DNA of 64,000 nucleotides from Cognatishimia activa (lineage in GTDB: Bacteria; Pseudomonadota; Alphaproteobacteria; Rhodobacterales; Rhodobacteraceae): NCBI RefSeq assembly GCF_001458335.1, contig NZ_CYTO01000024.1, positions 504,857 through 568,856 of the forward strand. The letters run 5' to 3'. Position 1 is the first letter of the stretch. Each line of letters starts with the position of its first letter. This document shows positions 9,147 to 21,313 of the stretch, in pieces. Below the pieces are notes generated by a model that worked only from the letters and a program-made list of their open reading frames with translations, was not told the origin of the DNA and searched no databases. The translations under genes were made by a program, and so were the position numbers.

Positions 9147-9944
9147 ATGGGAATTTCTTCCAAAGCAGAGATCCACCCATCCGCCGTTATCGAAGAGGGC
9201 GCTCAGATTGCAGCTGGCTGCAAAGTGGGGCCGTTCTCATTGGTGGGGCCTCAGGTCGTGCTGCATGAAGGTGTCGAGCTGAAATCCCATGTGGTAGTGA
9301 CAGGCGATACCGAGGTCGGCGAAGATACCGTGATCTTCCCATTCTCAGTAATTGGCGAAATCCCACAGGATTTGAAGTTCAAGGGCGAAGCCAGCAAGCT
9401 GATCATCGGCAAACGCAATCGCATCCGCGAAGGTGTGACCATGAACTGCGGCACCGAAGGCGGTGGCGGGGTGACGAAGGTCGGCGACGATGGTCTGTTT
9501 ATGCATGGCTGCCACGTGGCCCATGATGCACAGATTGGCGATCATGTGATCTTGGTAAATTCCGTCGCCATTGCAGGCCATTGCATCATTGAAGATCACG
9601 TTATTGTGGGTGGTCTATCCGGGGTGCACCAATTTGTCCGTATCGGCAAAGGTGCCATTATTGGTGCGCTGTCTATGGTCACGAATGACGTTATTCCTTA
9701 CGGCTTGGTTCAAGGCCCACGCGCGCAGCTTGATGGTTTGAACCTCGTCGGCCTGAAACGCAGTGGCGTGGCGAGGGAAGACATCACTGCGCTGCGAGCG
9801 GCGTTTCAGATGCTGGCACAAGGGGAAGGCTCGTTCATGGAGCGCAGCAAGCGGCTGGGTGAGGAGAGCGACAGTTCTTACGTACAAGATATTGTCGAAT
9901 TCGTGCTCGGCAATTCCGACCGCTCTTTCCTGACCCCACAATAA
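9147..9944 (+). CDS. lpxA: UDP-N-acetylglucosamine acyltransferase LpxA
   Basis: First step of lipid A synthesis: transfers 3-hydroxyacyl from ACP to UDP-GlcNAc. The 265-residue protein is a left-handed beta-helix built from hexapeptide repeats. The catalytic histidine is His126 in HVAHD, equivalent to His125 of E. coli, followed by the VHQF segment and a C-terminal helical domain. It begins four bases after the fabZ stop and is clearly in the same operon. Confidence 0.96.
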   Translation: MGISSKAEIHPSAVIEEGAQIAAGCKVGPFSLVGPQVVLHEGVELKSHVVVTGDTEVGEDTVIFPFSVIGEIPQDLKFKGEASKLIIGKRNRIREGVTMNCGTEGGGGVTKVGDDGLFMHGCHVAHDAQIGDHVILVNSVAIAGHCIIEDHVIVGGLSGVHQFVRIGKGAIIGALSMVTNDVIPYGLVQGPRAQLDGLNLVGLKRSGVAREDITALRAAFQMLAQGEGSFMERSKRLGEESDSSYVQDIVEFVLGNSDRSFLTPQ

Positions 9945-9954
9945 GAGGCTGGAT

Positions 9955-10755
9955 TTGGGCCGTCTTGCGATCATTTCCGCCAAAGGGTTGTTGCCAGTAG
10001 AGCTGGCTCGTGCGGTCCCGGATGCTCTGGTCGTGACACTGAAAGGTGTGGATCATGATCAGACCGGGCCGGTCCACGAACACCAGTTTGAAAAACTGGG
10101 AGCGCTGTTTGTTGATCTAAAGTCTGAAGGCGTGAGCGAAGTGGTCTTTGCAGGTGCTATGTCGCGTCCTGCGCTGGACCCAGCAAATTTTGACGACTTC
10201 ATGAAGGCCAACGCGCCGCGTCTCACCGCGGCGTTCGGGCAGGGCGATGATGCGTTGTTGCGCTTGGTGATTTCCTTTTTTGAGGAAAACAGTCTGACTG
10301 TGCGCGGTGCCCATGAGCTTCTTGAGATCACCGCGAAAACGGGGCTTATCGCGGGCCCTGCGCCCGACGAACAAGCGCTTGCTGATGCGGCGAAAGCTGC
10401 TGAAATTCTATCCGCGCTGTCTCCGCTGGACGTAGGGCAGGGCGCGTGTGTCGCCGCTGGTCTTTGCTTGGGCATTGAAACCCTGCAAGGCACCGATGCA
10501 ATGCTGCAGTTTGTGGGGCAAACCGATCCAAATCTGCGCCGGGCCAAAGGCGTATTTGTGAAAGCCCCAAAGGCAGGTCAAGATCTGCGGGTCGACATGC
10601 CCGCCATCGGACCGGACACCATTCACAACGTCGCACAGGCGGGCCTCGCGGGCATTGCGCTCGCGGCCGGTCGGGTTCTGGTACTTGATCGCGAGGACTC
10701 GCTGAAACTCGCTGAAGACCTCGGTGTCTTTATCTACGGGTTGGAGGACCTTTAG
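9955..10755 (+). CDS. lpxI: UDP-2,3-diacylglucosamine pyrophosphatase LpxI
   Basis: Hydrolyses UDP-2,3-diacylglucosamine to lipid X and UMP; the alphaproteobacterial replacement for LpxH. The 266 residues match the DUF1009/LpxI family, with N-terminal GRLAIISAKGLLPVELARA and C-terminal segments KAGQDLRVDMPAIGPDTI and AAGRVLVLDRE. The start is a TTG at 9955 preceded by AAGAGG. The stop codon touches the lpxB ATG, so the two are tightly coupled, matching consecutive reactions in the pathway. Confidence 0.94.
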   Translation: MGRLAIISAKGLLPVELARAVPDALVVTLKGVDHDQTGPVHEHQFEKLGALFVDLKSEGVSEVVFAGAMSRPALDPANFDDFMKANAPRLTAAFGQGDDALLRLVISFFEENSLTVRGAHELLEITAKTGLIAGPAPDEQALADAAKAAEILSALSPLDVGQGACVAAGLCLGIETLQGTDAMLQFVGQTDPNLRRAKGVFVKAPKAGQDLRVDMPAIGPDTIHNVAQAGLAGIALAAGRVLVLDREDSLKLAEDLGVFIYGLEDL

Positions 10756-11913
10756 ATGAAGATCTACCTCATCGCCGGGGAGCTTTCGGGGGACAAGCTT
10801 GGGGCCTCACTGATGCAAGGTCTTAAAGCTCTGCGTGATGATCTGGAGTTCCATGGAGTGGGCGGGCCGTTGATGGAAGCGGAAGGCTTGGAAAGTCAAT
10901 TTCCAATGCAAGAGCTCTCTGTCATGGGGATTGCCGAGGTGCTTCCGAAGTATTTCCATCTCAAGCGTCGTATTCGAGAATGCGCTGATGCAGTGATTGC
11001 GCTTCAGCCTGATGTGATGATCACCATCGATAGCCCCGATTTTTGCCTACGTGTGGCCAAACTTGTGAAAGCAGCAGGCGATACGCGGACGGTGCACTAT
11101 GTCGCTCCATCGGTTTGGGCATGGCGTCCAAAGCGCGCAGACAAAATGGCGAAAAGCATCGATCAGGTACTTGCATTACTGCCTTTTGAGCCGCCGTACA
11201 TGGAGGCTGCAGGGATGCGCTGTGACTTTGTGGGGCACCCGGTGGTGAATGAACCGGTGGCCAGAGGCGCAGAGGCGCAGGCATTTCGGGACATGCTCGG
11301 CTTACCCGATGCGCCTATCGCATTGATCTTGCCCGGAAGTCGCAAAAGTGAAGTCACCCGGCTTTTGCCGATCTTTGTTCCAGCGATGGACGCGTTGGCC
11401 AAATCGCGACCTGATTTGCGGTTCGTTTTGCCAACCACGGGGCCAGTTGCTGAGATCGTGAAAGAACAGGTCGCGGCGATGGCGCAGCCGCCGGTGATTT
11501 TGGATCCGACAGGGCAGGATCTTAATACATTCGCCCAACAAAAACGCGCAGCCTTTAAGGCCGCCAACGTAGCTTTGGCCGCTTCTGGCACCGTATCTTT
11601 GGAGCTTGCAGCATCGGAAACGCCGATGGTCATTGCTTATGACGTCAGTCCGATCAGCCGCATGATTTTCAAACGCATGTTGCGCATTGATACGGTGACA
11701 TTGGCGAACCTGATCACCGACACCCGCGTGATCCCCGAACATTTGGCAGAGAACTGCACGGTAGAGAACATTGTGCCCAGCGTGCTGGATGTTTTAGAGC
11801 AGCCCGATGCACAGTTGCAGGTGGTCCGAGACACCATGGATAAGCTCGGCAAAGGCGGTGAGGACCCGGGTCTGCGTGCCGCTAAAGCGGTTTTGGATGG
11901 GCTGGATACGTAG
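10756..11913 (+). CDS. lpxB: Lipid-A-disaccharide synthase LpxB
   Basis: Joins lipid X to UDP-2,3-diacylglucosamine to form the lipid A disaccharide at the inner membrane; a GT19 glycosyltransferase. The 385 residues carry the N-terminal AGELSGDKLGASLM motif, PSVWAWRPKRADKM, LPGSRKSEV and the C-terminal SGTVSLELAASETPMVIAYD segment. The length is close to the 382 residues of E. coli LpxB. It is the last gene of the envelope run and is convergent with mnmA. Confidence 0.96.
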   Translation: MKIYLIAGELSGDKLGASLMQGLKALRDDLEFHGVGGPLMEAEGLESQFPMQELSVMGIAEVLPKYFHLKRRIRECADAVIALQPDVMITIDSPDFCLRVAKLVKAAGDTRTVHYVAPSVWAWRPKRADKMAKSIDQVLALLPFEPPYMEAAGMRCDFVGHPVVNEPVARGAEAQAFRDMLGLPDAPIALILPGSRKSEVTRLLPIFVPAMDALAKSRPDLRFVLPTTGPVAEIVKEQVAAMAQPPVILDPTGQDLNTFAQQKRAAFKAANVALAASGTVSLELAASETPMVIAYDVSPISRMIFKRMLRIDTVTLANLITDTRVIPEHLAENCTVENIVPSVLDVLEQPDAQLQVVRDTMDKLGKGGEDPGLRAAKAVLDGLDT

Positions 11914-11920
11914 GCCGGGC

Positions 11921-11996
11921 GTAGGGTGGGGTTTCACCCCACCATGAATCCGTTTTTATGAATGCAGAAATATGGAGGGGTAAAACCCCACCCTAC
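11921..11996. repeat. Inverted repeat, REP-like, between lpxB and mnmA
   Basis: Two 23-base arms (11921-11943 and the reverse complement of 11974-11996) match at 21 of 23 positions; each begins GTAGGGTGGGGTTT. Each arm is also partly self-complementary (GGTGGGGTTTCACCCCACC in the left one). The 76-base unit fills the gap between two convergent genes and may act as a two-way terminator. I recall similar GTAGGGTGGG units between genes of roseobacters, so it may be one copy of a dispersed element. Confidence 0.7.
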
Positions 11997-11997
11997 A

Positions 11998-13152
11998 TCA
12001 CCCCCGCCAGATCCAGCCGCCGCCATAGATGCGGCTGCCTTCCGGGGCGTAAAACACACAAGCCTGTCCTGGCGAGACCCCTTCCTCAGGCGTCAGCAAT
12101 TCAACCTCAGCCGTGGTCGGTCCAGTCGGACGAATGATCGCTTCCCGTGGAGGTCGCGTTGAACGCACTTTCACCGAAAGATGCCATTCTTTCTCGCTGT
12201 CAAAGGGTTCGTCCCCAAGCCAGTTGATTTCTTTCACCGGAATGGTCCGCGTGGCGAGCATCTCTTTTGGGCCCACCACAACTTGCTTTTTGTCCACGTC
12301 GAGCTTGACCACATAAAGCGGCTCAGACAGGCCTCCGATCCCAAGGCCGCGACGTTGGCCGATGGTGTAGTGCAGCACGCCGTTGTGTTTGCCACGTACG
12401 ACACCTTCATGATCAACAATGTCACCGGGCTCTGCGGAACCGGGGCGCAGTTTCTCAATGACAGACGCATAGTCGCCATTTGGTACAAAGCAAATGTCTT
12501 GGCTGTCAGGCTTGTCAGCAACCGACAGCCCATATTCCGCCGCCAAAGCGCGCGTCGCTTCTTTGTTTGGCAAATGCCCCAATGGGAAGCGCAAATATGA
12601 GAGCTGCTCTGGTGTGGTGGAGAACAGGAAGTAGCTTTGGTCCTTACCTGCATTCTCTGCGGAATGCAGTTCTGCGCCGCGATTGCCCATCTTGCGCTGA
12701 ATGTAATGGCCCGTCGCCATGCAGTCCGCTTCTAGGTCTTTGGCGGTTTCAAGCAGATCCTTGAACTTCACACGCTCGTTGCACCGGATGCAAGGCACCG
12801 GGGTCGCACCCCCCAGATAGCTGTCAGCAAATTCATCAATGACCGCATCTTGGAAGATATTTTCATAATCCAGAACGTAATGCGGAAAGCCTTTTTCCTC
12901 GGCCACTCGACGCGCATCATGGATATCAATCCCGGCGCAGCAGGCGCCTTTTTTGGCCAGCGCCGCCCCGTGATCATAAAGCTGGAGTGTCACACCCACC
13001 ACGTCATAGCCCTCATCGGCCAGTTTCGCGGCGACAACAGAGCTATCAACCCCGCCCGACATAGCCACAACCACACGCGTTTCTGACGGGGGTTTGGCGA
13101 AGCCAAGGGAGTTAATTGGGTGCGTATTTTCCTGTGTTTTATCCAAAGCCAT
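11998..13152 (-). CDS. mnmA: tRNA 2-thiouridylase MnmA
   Basis: Inserts sulfur at C2 of wobble uridine 34 in tRNAs for Lys, Glu and Gln. The 384-residue protein has the PP-loop SGGVDS (residues 32-37), a catalytic cysteine in [14 protein letters not shown], and the second cysteine in [13 protein letters not shown]. The N terminus has an extension of about 25 residues before the PP-loop, common in alphaproteobacteria. Its stop lies next to the inverted repeat shared with lpxB. Identity is firm. Confidence 0.95.
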   Translation of the reverse strand: MALDKTQENTHPINSLGFAKPPSETRVVVAMSGGVDSSVVAAKLADEGYDVVGVTLQLYDHGAALAKKGACCAGIDIHDARRVAEEKGFPHYVLDYENIFQDAVIDEFADSYLGGATPVPCIRCNERVKFKDLLETAKDLEADCMATGHYIQRKMGNRGAELHSAENAGKDQSYFLFSTTPEQLSYLRFPLGHLPNKEATRALAAEYGLSVADKPDSQDICFVPNGDYASVIEKLRPGSAEPGDIVDHEGVVRGKHNGVLHYTIGQRRGLGIGGLSEPLYVVKLDVDKKQVVVGPKEMLATRTIPVKEINWLGDEPFDSEKEWHLSVKVRSTRPPREAIIRPTGPTTAEVELLTPEEGVSPGQACVFYAPEGSRIYGGGWIWRG

Positions 13153-13364
13153 CGGGAAGTTCCAAAGCGAGCAGGGGGTGAACGTGAGGAATATAGGAAA
13201 ATCCTAATTACTCTCAACCCCTCGTTTCACGTCCCGTTAAGCCCCTTTGTTGCAAAAGGCCAGTGCGAAACCGCTGCCGAAACGCTTTGTGATCAGGGGG
13301 CTGACTGTGCGTTTTGGCGGTGCGCGCGGGGGACGGGCAACGGTGTGAGCGGAAGGAAGATGGC

Positions 13365-13643
13365 ATGTATTTGAAAAAGGCGGACGGGCGCAGGGCGGTC
13401 ACCCTGCCGGATGGCAGTGTATTCTCGCAGGCGGATTTACCACCAAGGAGCACCCGACGATGGGTTGCCTCTCGCAAGGCCGCGGTGGTGCGTGGGGTGG
13501 TCTATGGGCTGATCAGTCAAAAGGATGCTTTAGACCGATACGGCCTTACAGAGGAGGAGTTCATGGAATGGCTGCGGGCCATTCGGAGCCATGGTGAGGA
13601 TGGATTGAAGACGACGGCGCTACAAAAATATAGACAACTTTAG
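13365..13643 (+). CDS. sciP: SciP-type CtrA inhibitor (DUF1153)
   Basis: In Caulobacter, SciP binds CtrA on DNA and blocks activation of its target promoters. This 92-residue protein (MYLKKADGRRAVTLPDG at the start, a basic RRWVASRKAAVVRGV helix-turn-helix region and a C-terminal ALQKYRQL) is a DUF1153 member. The ATG at 13365 has GGAAGGA at 13351-13357. It lies 90 bp upstream of ctrA, so regulator and inhibitor are neighbours. The function here is inferred from the Caulobacter family member and the location. Confidence 0.85.
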   Translation: MYLKKADGRRAVTLPDGSVFSQADLPPRSTRRWVASRKAAVVRGVVYGLISQKDALDRYGLTEEEFMEWLRAIRSHGEDGLKTTALQKYRQL

Positions 13644-13733
13644 CGATAGTTTATAATTTCAAAATGAAATTAGTAAAAAGTTAAGACTATGGCATGCATG
13701 GTTAATTTTAGCTGCCAGTCTCGGAGAAATTGT

Positions 13734-14453
13734 ATGCGTGTTTTATTGATTGAAGATGATCCTGCCACAGCTAAGAGCATCGAAATGATGCTGACCCATG
13801 CCAATCTGAACGTTTATGCGACGGATTTGGGCGAAGAAGGGGTCGATCTAGCAAAGCTTTATGATTACGACCTGATCCTTCTGGATCTGGGTCTGCCAGA
13901 CATGATGGGCCATGAGGTGCTGCGCCAAATTCGACTTGCGCGGATTGAAACGCCAATTCTGATCCTGTCTGGTGCAGATGATACCGACAGCAAGCTTAAG
14001 GGGTTTGGTTTTGGCGCAGATGATTACTTAACGAAACCTTTCCATCGCGAAGAGCTGGTCGCGCGGATCCACGCGATTATTCGTCGCTCAAAAGGGCATT
14101 CGCAGTCCATTATCAATACGGGACGGGTTGCCGTTAATTTGGATGCAAAAACCGCAGATGTGGACGGCCAGCAGGTGCATTTGACCGGCAAAGAGTATCA
14201 GATGCTAGAGCTGCTCTCTTTGCGCAAAGGCACGACGCTGACGAAAGAGATGTTCTTAAACCATCTTTATGGCGGGATGGATGAACCGGAGCTCAAGATC
14301 ATTGATGTGTTTATCTGCAAGCTACGTAAGAAGCTGACAGAGGCGACTGGCGGTGAAAATTACATCGAAACCGTTTGGGGGCGTGGGTATGTGCTGCGAG
14401 ATCCAGCCGGGAACGAGAATGAAACACCAGAGGCCGTGGCGTTGCGGGCGTAA
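13734..14453 (+). CDS. ctrA: Cell-cycle response regulator CtrA
   Basis: OmpR-type master regulator; in Rhodobacterales it controls motility, gene transfer agents and related traits rather than being essential. The 239 residues have the receiver domain with acceptor Asp51 in LILLDLGLP, then a winged-helix DNA-binding domain with KEYQMLELL and [13 protein letters not shown]. The ATG at 13734 follows CGGAGAAA; the upstream in-frame start at 13689 lacks a site. I found no clear CtrA half-site pair (TTAA-N7-TTAA) in its leader. The C terminus ends in RA. Confidence 0.95.
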   Translation: MRVLLIEDDPATAKSIEMMLTHANLNVYATDLGEEGVDLAKLYDYDLILLDLGLPDMMGHEVLRQIRLARIETPILILSGADDTDSKLKGFGFGADDYLTKPFHREELVARIHAIIRRSKGHSQSIINTGRVAVNLDAKTADVDGQQVHLTGKEYQMLELLSLRKGTTLTKEMFLNHLYGGMDEPELKIIDVFICKLRKKLTEATGGENYIETVWGRGYVLRDPAGNENETPEAVALRA

Positions 14454-14560
14454 GACCCGACTTGATGACAAAAATTGGCGAGAGAAAGTAGCGTTAGATA
14501 TGGTCTGACGCCACTTGTCTTCTGGACGAAGCCCGAGCCCCGTTTTATCTAAAAGGATAA

Positions 14561-18918
<4,358 letters not shown>

Positions 18919-18934
18919 CGTTTAATTCGATAAA

Positions 18935-18988
18935 TGTTCTCAAATGTTCTCAAAAAGTTCTTGCATATGAGAACAAAAAATGAGAACA
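18935..18988. promoter_or_regulatory. Array of four TGTTCTCA octamers, LexA-like operator
   Basis: The octamer TGTTCTCA occurs at 18935-18942 and 18945-18952 (10 bp apart, one helical turn), and inverted (TGAGAACA) at 18968-18975 and 18981-18988 (13 bp apart). Within it GTTC at 18946-18949 and GTTC at 18957-18960 are separated by seven bases, which is the GTTC-N7-GTTC box bound by LexA in Rhodobacter and other alphaproteobacteria. It lies 38-91 bp upstream of the 40-residue gene. SOS control is inferred, not shown. Confidence 0.5.
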
Positions 18989-19025
18989 AATAAGCAACAA
19001 AACGATTGAGCGCAGGAACAAAGAC

Positions 19026-19148
19026 ATGATGACCCAGATCAAGACCGTGATCCGCAATTCCCAATTCACACTGCTACATGATGCAGTTGGGGCCGGTGCT
19101 TTGGTGGTTATGATGATCGTTGCTCTGCATATTCCCGGTCTTGCTTAA
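19026..19148 (+). CDS. 40-residue single-pass membrane protein
   Basis: The ATG at 19026 is preceded by AGGA at 19014-19017. The product begins MMTQIKTVIRNSQFTLLHDA and continues into a hydrophobic helix (GAGALVVMMIVALHIPGL) to its end, so it should sit in the inner membrane with the N terminus outside the helix. A second ATG at 19029 is possible. It lies between the octamer array and a candidate small RNA. I recall near-identical short proteins in other Rhodobacterales but no assigned function. The setting recalls SOS-induced small membrane proteins such as Caulobacter SidA; that is inference only. Confidence 0.65.
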   Translation: MMTQIKTVIRNSQFTLLHDAVGAGALVVMMIVALHIPGLA

Positions 19149-19189
19149 AGACACCTTGCTTAAGAACTTCTTACCGAAAGGATTTTGAT

Positions 19190-19392
19190 TACCTCGGACT
19201 GCCTGGCGTTCAGGTAGAGGGCCGTTTCACACGCACCTGTCCCCAATTTGTGCGTACCGACTGAAACTGCCTGTCCCATACCTCAGTTATGTCTCTCGAT
19301 GGGTCTGCCTCACAACATCCCATTTCGAAACATCCCTTGGCTTGAACGCATCCTTCGCCGCCTTCCTGTCCCGGAAGTGCGGCGATTTTTTT
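19190..19392 (+). ncRNA. Candidate small RNA with three UGUCCC hairpin loops
   Basis: A non-coding stretch that folds strongly. Bases 19206-19221 and 19334-19349 can form a 16-bp helix with a few G-U pairs and one mismatch. Inside, ACGCAC/GTGCGT (19231-19236 and 19250-19255) and AACTG/CAGTT (19265-19269 and 19284-19288) each enclose a loop with CTGTCCC; the terminator hairpin loop is TGTCCC. It ends with seven Ts. The RNA may be made from its own promoter or be cut from the 3' part of the small-protein mRNA. I cannot assign it to a known family. The 5' end is a guess. Confidence 0.55.
19356..19392 (+). terminator. Intrinsic terminator of the candidate small RNA
   Basis: CGCCGC and CTTCC (19356-19366) pair with GGAAG and GCGGCG (19373-19384, one bulged T), loop TGTCCC, followed by seven Ts at 19386-19392. 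It points along the plus strand, where the only upstream gene is the 40-residue protein. Confidence 0.85.
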
Positions 19393-19404
19393 GGTTTGGG
19401 CTTT

Positions 19405-19857
19405 TTAGGCGCAGGCGGTTTGTTCGGCCTGATCAAAGGCTTCAAGCGTTGCCTCGAGCGAGAGCAAGATTGACGCGTGCCGGTTGCGGTAATCTGCGGC
19501 CGCGCGCAGAACCTCTAGGCCGTCAAAGGGCGCGGGTGGCGTAGGGCCGTTGTCTTTGAGCATGACTTTCAGGGCGTCACGCGCGCCTTCAACTTCGGCC
19601 TTTGAGCTGCCAATGACATTTTTGCCAACCACAGATGCGGCCGCTTGACCTAATGCGCAGGCTTTCACGTCTTGGGCATAGCCCGTGATTTTGCCGTCTT
19701 GAATTTTCACATCGACCGTGATGGTGGATCCACATAAGGGTGCGCGCTTTTTTACCGTTGCGTCCGGCGCATCGAGACGGTCCGTGTGGGGCATATCCGA
19801 TGCAAGGGCAAGGATTTGCCCGGAGTAGAGTTTGATCAGATCGCTTTCCGCGGACAT
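19405..19857 (-). CDS. NifU/IscU-like iron-sulfur scaffold family protein
   Basis: The 150-residue protein resembles the NifU N-terminal/IscU fold. It has cysteines in RAPLCGSTI and VKACALGQAAAS, followed by the helical region with RNRHASILLSLEATLEAF in place of the third ligand region. IscU proteins assemble Fe-S clusters on three cysteines; here the third position looks replaced by histidine/serine, so its cluster role is uncertain. The ATG at 19857 has AAGGA upstream. It lies tail to tail with the candidate small RNA and head to head with hisI. Confidence 0.75.
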   Translation of the reverse strand: MSAESDLIKLYSGQILALASDMPHTDRLDAPDATVKKRAPLCGSTITVDVKIQDGKITGYAQDVKACALGQAAASVVGKNVIGSSKAEVEGARDALKVMLKDNGPTPPAPFDGLEVLRAAADYRNRHASILLSLEATLEAFDQAEQTACA

Positions 19858-19922
19858 AACGGTTTCCTTTTGTTTGAGAGTCATAGATAGAGGGCGCGTT
19901 CAGAGATGCAAAGGCTTTCGAT

Positions 19923-20318
19923 ATGCACGAAGATGATTTTGGTATTTTTGATGTGAACCGGCTGAAGTTCAATGAAGCAGGTTTGATCCCGGCGATTGCG
20001 CAGGATGCGGATACGCATGACGTGCTGATGATGGCCTGGATGAATGCGGAATCTATTGAAAAGACTTTGGAAACTGGGAAAGTGACCTATTGGTCGCGGT
20101 CGCGTCAATCCTTCTGGGTCAAAGGCGAGACCAGCGGGCATACGCAAACGCTCGTGGATTTCCGCTTTGATTGCGATAGCGATTGTCTGCTGGTGATCGT
20201 GAAGCAGATTGGCCCTGCTTGCCACACCGGTCGAAAAAGCTGTTTTTACCGCGCGGTGCGCGATGGTGAGAGCGTTGAGCTTATGAAGCCAATGACGGAT
20301 GGCGATCACTCCCACTGA
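19923..20318 (+). CDS. hisI: Phosphoribosyl-AMP cyclohydrolase HisI
   Basis: Third step of histidine synthesis: opens the adenine ring of phosphoribosyl-AMP. The 131-residue protein is the single-domain form without the HisE pyrophosphohydrolase part. It has VTYWSRSRQSFWVKGETSGH, the metal-binding FDCDSDCLL segment, and the zinc cysteines in GPACHTGRKSCFY. Other his genes are not in the window. AAAGG precedes the ATG. Divergent from the NifU-like gene with 65 bp between starts. Confidence 0.96.
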   Translation: MHEDDFGIFDVNRLKFNEAGLIPAIAQDADTHDVLMMAWMNAESIEKTLETGKVTYWSRSRQSFWVKGETSGHTQTLVDFRFDCDSDCLLVIVKQIGPACHTGRKSCFYRAVRDGESVELMKPMTDGDHSH

Positions 20319-20322
20319 TTAA

Positions 20323-20434
20323 GAGGGCTCCGTCCACGTGCAAGGTAGGAGGGCTCTGCCCGCGCGGAATGAATGAGGGCTCTGCCCTCTTGGCCTATGG
20401 CCAATTCACCCGGGATATTTTTTCCAAAAAGAAG
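20323..20434 (+). repeat. Three 26-bp-spaced GAGGGCTC units plus CCCGGGATATTTTTT element
   Basis: GAGGGCTC starts at 20323, 20349 and 20375, exactly 26 bp apart. The third unit is a hairpin, GAGGGC-TCT-GCCCTC (20375-20389). It is followed by GGCCTATGGCC and then a CCCGGGATATTTTTT stretch running into CCAAAAAGAAG. I recall CCCGGGATATTT-type intergenic pieces in many Rhodobacterales genomes. It fills the gap between convergent hisI and gluQ and may work as a terminator. Confidence 0.6.
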
Positions 20435-20446
20435 CGGTGGAACGGC

Positions 20447-21295
20447 CTAGAGGTCAATCATCCTGCGAATGTCTTCTGGGGTTGCACCTTCTGCGCGGAA
20501 TTTGGAGAGCGCGCGCGCGTCGTCACGTTTGGCCAGGCGTTTGCCATGCTCATCCCGGATCAAACCATGGTGGTGATAGGTCGGGATCGGGAGTTCGAGC
20601 AGGGTCAGCAGGATCACTTGGATTGCGGTGAAGTCAAACAGGTCTTCGCCCCGCACCACATGGGTGATGCCTTGGGCGATGTCATCAAGGGCTGAGGCCA
20701 GAAAATAGGCGACAATGTCTTCGCCTTTGCGCGAAAGGACCACGTCGCCGATCTCTTGGATGGCGCGGTCAGGGTCAATGGTGTGATGGCCTTTGAACGT
20801 ATTGCCGGTTTCTTCAAATGCTACCGTCTTATCACTGAGCTGGTTGAGCGCCCGGTCCAAGTGGATCCGCAGGGCGTCCCCCGGTTTGCGATCAGACATA
20901 GAGCGGTGTTTACAAGTGCCGGGATAGACTTCGTGCGTGACCCCTTCTTGAGGCGCTGCGAGTGCTGCCCGGATGTCTGCGCGACTGCAGGAACAGGGGT
21001 AGAGGAGATCCATCGCGGCAAGCTGTTCAAGTGCTGGCTCGTAAGATGAAAGCTGCTTGGATTGGCGCAGGATTGGCGTCTCCCATGTGAGACCAAGCCA
21101 CGTGAGATCATCCACGATTTGCGCATCCCATTCAGGTTTTGAACGCTGCAAATCCGTGTCTTCCATGCGCAAAAGGAAGGCTCCGCCAGCTGCTTTGGCC
21201 ATGTCATGGGCCACAATGGCCGAATAGGCATGGCCCAAATGCAAAGGTCCCGTAGGTGATGGGGCAAAGCGCGTGCGAAAGGTCAAAGGTTTCAA
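20447..21295 (-). CDS. gluQ: Glutamyl-Q tRNA(Asp) synthetase
   Basis: Attaches glutamate to the queuosine base of tRNA(Asp). The 282-residue protein is a glutamyl-tRNA synthetase catalytic domain without the anticodon-binding part: RFAPSPTGPLHLGH (HIGH box) at the N terminus, a four-Cys/His-type zinc site (YPCSCSRADIRA and later YPGTCKHR), and a KRLAKR motif in place of KMSKS. The TTG at 21295 is the only obvious start; the frame stays open upstream. It follows trmFO, 18 bases after that gene's stop, so two tRNA-modifying enzymes are likely co-transcribed. Confidence 0.93.
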   Translation of the reverse strand: MKPLTFRTRFAPSPTGPLHLGHAYSAIVAHDMAKAAGGAFLLRMEDTDLQRSKPEWDAQIVDDLTWLGLTWETPILRQSKQLSSYEPALEQLAAMDLLYPCSCSRADIRAALAAPQEGVTHEVYPGTCKHRSMSDRKPGDALRIHLDRALNQLSDKTVAFEETGNTFKGHHTIDPDRAIQEIGDVVLSRKGEDIVAYFLASALDDIAQGITHVVRGEDLFDFTAIQVILLTLLELPIPTYHHHGLIRDEHGKRLAKRDDARALSKFRAEGATPEDIRRMIDL

Positions 21296-21313
21296 AGCCT
21301 TGTGTGGATGCGC

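Noticed and set aside
13644-13733. CtrA autoregulatory box (TTAA-N7-TTAA) before ctrA
   Set aside because: Two TTAA elements exist but are 17 bases apart, not seven.
19190-19392. 6S RNA or tmRNA as identity of the structured RNA downstream of recG
   Set aside because: The repeated UGUCCC loops and lack of the tmRNA tag or of the long central 6S bubble do not fit; left as an unassigned small RNA.
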